Shown here piece after piece: positions 62,362 to 64,000 of a stretch of 64,000 nucleotides of DNA. The first letter of the stretch is position 1; each line of letters starts with the position of its first letter. Below the pieces are notes generated by a model. The model did no database searches. It saw only the letters and a list, made by a program, of their open reading frames with translations, and had not been told where the DNA came from. The position numbers and the translations under genes were made by a program. The stretch covers positions 310,001 through 374,000 of the forward strand of contig NZ_FOMA01000001.1 of assembly GCF_900112495.1 (NCBI RefSeq), given 5' to 3'. The DNA comes from Bacillus sp. OV322 (GTDB lineage: Bacteria > Bacillota > Bacilli > Bacillales > DSM-1321).

Positions 62362-63232
62362 AATTACGGTAATTGGCAGTGCATCCATGGACTTGGTGGT
62401 CACAGCGCCTAAACGACCAGAGGCAGGGGAAACGATTTTAGGACATTCATTTAAAACGGTCCCTGGAGGAAAGGGAGCTAACCAGGCAGTTGCAGCAGCA
62501 AGACTTGGAGCAGATGTGCACATGATCGGCTGTGTTGGGGATGATGCATTTGGTGCAGAAATCCTGGCAAACTTAAAAAACAACCATGTATATGTGAATT
62601 ATATGGAACCGGTTACAGGTACTGAAAGCGGCACAGCACATATTACTCTTGCTGAAGGTGATAACAGCATAATCGTAGTGAAGGGCGCCAATGACTTTGT
62701 AACACCGGAATTTGTTGAAAAGGCGGCAGATGTAATCAAAAACTCTGATATCGTGCTGATTCAGCAAGAAATTCCTGAAGAAACGGTTGAATATGTCAGC
62801 AGGCTTTGCTTTGAAAGCGGTGTTCCTCTTTTATTGAATCCCGCTCCGTCCAGGCCTATCAGCCAGGAAGTGATTAGCAAGGTAGCATATCTGACTCCCA
62901 ACGAGCTTGAGGCATCGGTTCTTTTCGAAGGGATGGATATTCACGCAAGCCTGGCAAAATATCCGAATAAGCTCTTAATTACAGAGGGGAAAAATGGCGT
63001 GCGCTATCATGATGGAGAAGAGGAAAAGCTTGTTCCTTCTTATAAAGTAGAAGCTGTAGACACTACAGGTGCAGGAGATACATTTAATGCAGCCTTTGCT
63101 GTTGCGCTTGCAGAAGGAAAGAGTATGGAACAAAGCATACAGTTTGCTAACAGGGCGGCTTCGCTATCTGTTACTAAATTCGGTGCACAGGGCGGAATGC
63201 CAACAAGAGCTGAAGTAGAGGGGAGTCTGTAA
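62354..63232 (+). CDS. rbsK: Ribokinase RbsK
   Basis: A 292-residue PfkB-family kinase that makes ribose 5-phosphate from ribose and ATP. It starts [20 protein letters not shown], has the sugar-binding [20 protein letters not shown] and ends with the catalytic-base motif [22 protein letters not shown] lies 10 bases before the ATG at 62354; an ATG six bases earlier is also possible. It overlaps the end of rbsR by eight bases and is followed one base later by rbsD. Confidence 0.95.
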   Translation: MAKITVIGSASMDLVVTAPKRPEAGETILGHSFKTVPGGKGANQAVAAARLGADVHMIGCVGDDAFGAEILANLKNNHVYVNYMEPVTGTESGTAHITLAEGDNSIIVVKGANDFVTPEFVEKAADVIKNSDIVLIQQEIPEETVEYVSRLCFESGVPLLLNPAPSRPISQEVISKVAYLTPNELEASVLFEGMDIHASLAKYPNKLLITEGKNGVRYHDGEEEKLVPSYKVEAVDTTGAGDTFNAAFAVALAEGKSMEQSIQFANRAASLSVTKFGAQGGMPTRAEVEGSL

Positions 63233-63233
63233 A

Positions 63234-63629
63234 ATGAAGCGGCATGGAATGTTAAACAGCCATATTTCAAAGGTCCTTTCAGACCTGGGGCATACAGATA
63301 CAATTGTCATCGCGGATGCGGGTCTTCCTATCCCTGATGGGGTGCTGAGGATCGATCTGGCCCTCGTTCCGGGAATGCCTTCTTTTATAGAAACGGTCAA
63401 AGCCGTTTCAGAGGATATGGTGATTGAAAAGATTACGCTGGCACAAGAAATCGCCGAAGGAAATCCTGATACCCTTGAATTCATTCAGAACTCCTTTGGA
63501 GATATTGGGATCGAACAGGTTTCACACGAGGAATTCAAGCAAAAAACAAAGCAGGCAAAGGCGGTAATCCGAACAGGCGAAATTACTCCATATGCGAATT
63601 GCATCCTGCACTCAGGTGTATTTTTCTAA
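63234..63629 (+). CDS. rbsD: D-ribose pyranase RbsD
   Basis: A 131-residue cytosolic mutarotase that converts the pyranose form of ribose to the furanose used by RbsK. It shows His20 in [20 protein letters not shown] and the C-terminal [20 protein letters not shown] with the conserved Tyr and Asn. The length is normal. The ATG starts one base after the rbsK stop; AGGGGAG at the end of rbsK serves as the ribosome site. Confidence 0.95.
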   Translation: MKRHGMLNSHISKVLSDLGHTDTIVIADAGLPIPDGVLRIDLALVPGMPSFIETVKAVSEDMVIEKITLAQEIAEGNPDTLEFIQNSFGDIGIEQVSHEEFKQKTKQAKAVIRTGEITPYANCILHSGVFF

Positions 63630-63647
63630 AAAAAAGAGGTGGATAAC

Positions 63648-64000
63648 ATGCAGATTTCCATGAAGAACATTTATAAAGCTTTTGGAGCCAACCGCGTTTT
63701 AACAGGAGTCGATTTTGAATTGGAGCATGGCGAAGTGCATGCTTTAATGGGTGAAAATGGAGCAGGTAAATCAACACTTATGAATCTGCTTACAGGCCTT
63801 CATTCCCTTGACGGGGGTACAATCGCAATTGACGGGAAGGAAACGCTTTTTGCCAATCCGAAAGAAGCCGAAAAAAACGGCATCACCTTCATACACCAGG
63901 AGATGAATATCTGGCCTGATATGACGGTTCTGGATAACCTTTTCATTGGAAAGGAACTGAAAACGCCGCTCGGCTTTTTAAAAATAAAGGAAATGAGAGC
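63648..64000 (+). CDS. rbsA: Ribose ABC transporter ATP-binding protein RbsA, partial
   Basis: The first ~117 residues of the double-ATPase of the ribose importer. Visible are the start [20 protein letters not shown], Walker [10 protein letters not shown] (about 37-45) and a Q-loop [19 protein letters not shown]. The signature and second ATPase half lie beyond the window. AGAGGTGG precedes the ATG. By analogy rbsC and rbsB should follow. Confidence 0.93.
   Translation, partial: MQISMKNIYKAFGANRVLTGVDFELEHGEVHALMGENGAGKSTLMNLLTGLHSLDGGTIAIDGKETLFANPKEAEKNGITFIHQEMNIWPDMTVLDNLFIGKELKTPLGFLKIKEMR

Overview
The window looks like a chromosomal stretch of a low-GC Gram-positive of the Bacillaceae (a Bacillus or close relative). 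Supporting signs are strong GGAGG-type ribosome sites, a YjcZ-type sporulation miniprotein, an S-box before a metQNI operon, a sigma-B promoter before a YflT-type stress protein, YezG/LXG/WXG100 genes and an rbsRKDA operon under a consensus cre site. No tRNA, rRNA or CRISPR array was seen.

Layout. 1-8.9 kb: end of a family 2 glycosyltransferase, an L-lactate/2-hydroxyacid dehydrogenase, an S-box-controlled methionine ABC importer (metQ-metN-metI), a LysE exporter with an AraC regulator, and small genes. 7-13.3 kb also holds much decay: a Cof-type HAD hydrolase, grpB, a subtilisin fragment, an SsuB fragment and an IS3 remnant. 13.4-15.4 kb: a zinc-ribbon protein and a large lipoprotein.

16.0-33.1 kb is a DNA modification and restriction island. 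It encodes Vsr, an m5C methyltransferase, dptF-dptG-dptH (the restriction half of the phosphorothioate system), a Sau3AI/MutH-type endonuclease and a second, paralogous m5C methyltransferase. The phosphorothioation genes (dndA-E) are absent from the window. Remnants of ISL3 and IS6 transposases, a large serine recombinase and an XRE regulator lie between the genes. A DptFGH module that is not next to its usual modification genes but sits among m5C methylation genes is the most unusual feature here.

33.3-44.3 kb is mostly ordinary chromosome: a second-type truA, an SH3 cell-wall protein, a VOC protein, a MazG-like pyrophosphohydrolase between helicase fragments, an arylamine N-acetyltransferase, the sigma-B stress gene, a three-gene operon (STAS-like protein, KAS III-like protein lacking the His and Asn of FabH, and a chemoreceptor without a sensor domain) and peptidase E.

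45.0-61.2 kb is an LXG polymorphic toxin locus with a type VII secretion-related yfjABCD-like operon inside it. One intact LXG toxin and its immunity gene are followed by a row of promoterless toxin tips, each with its own immunity gene (SUKH, YezG/DUF600, Imm6, GAD-like and unknown). Many cassettes end in a near-identical terminator, and three carry copies of the LXG linker, which suggests a reservoir for swapping toxin tips. 61.3-64.0 kb is the ribose operon rbsR-rbsK-rbsD-rbsA, cut by the window end.
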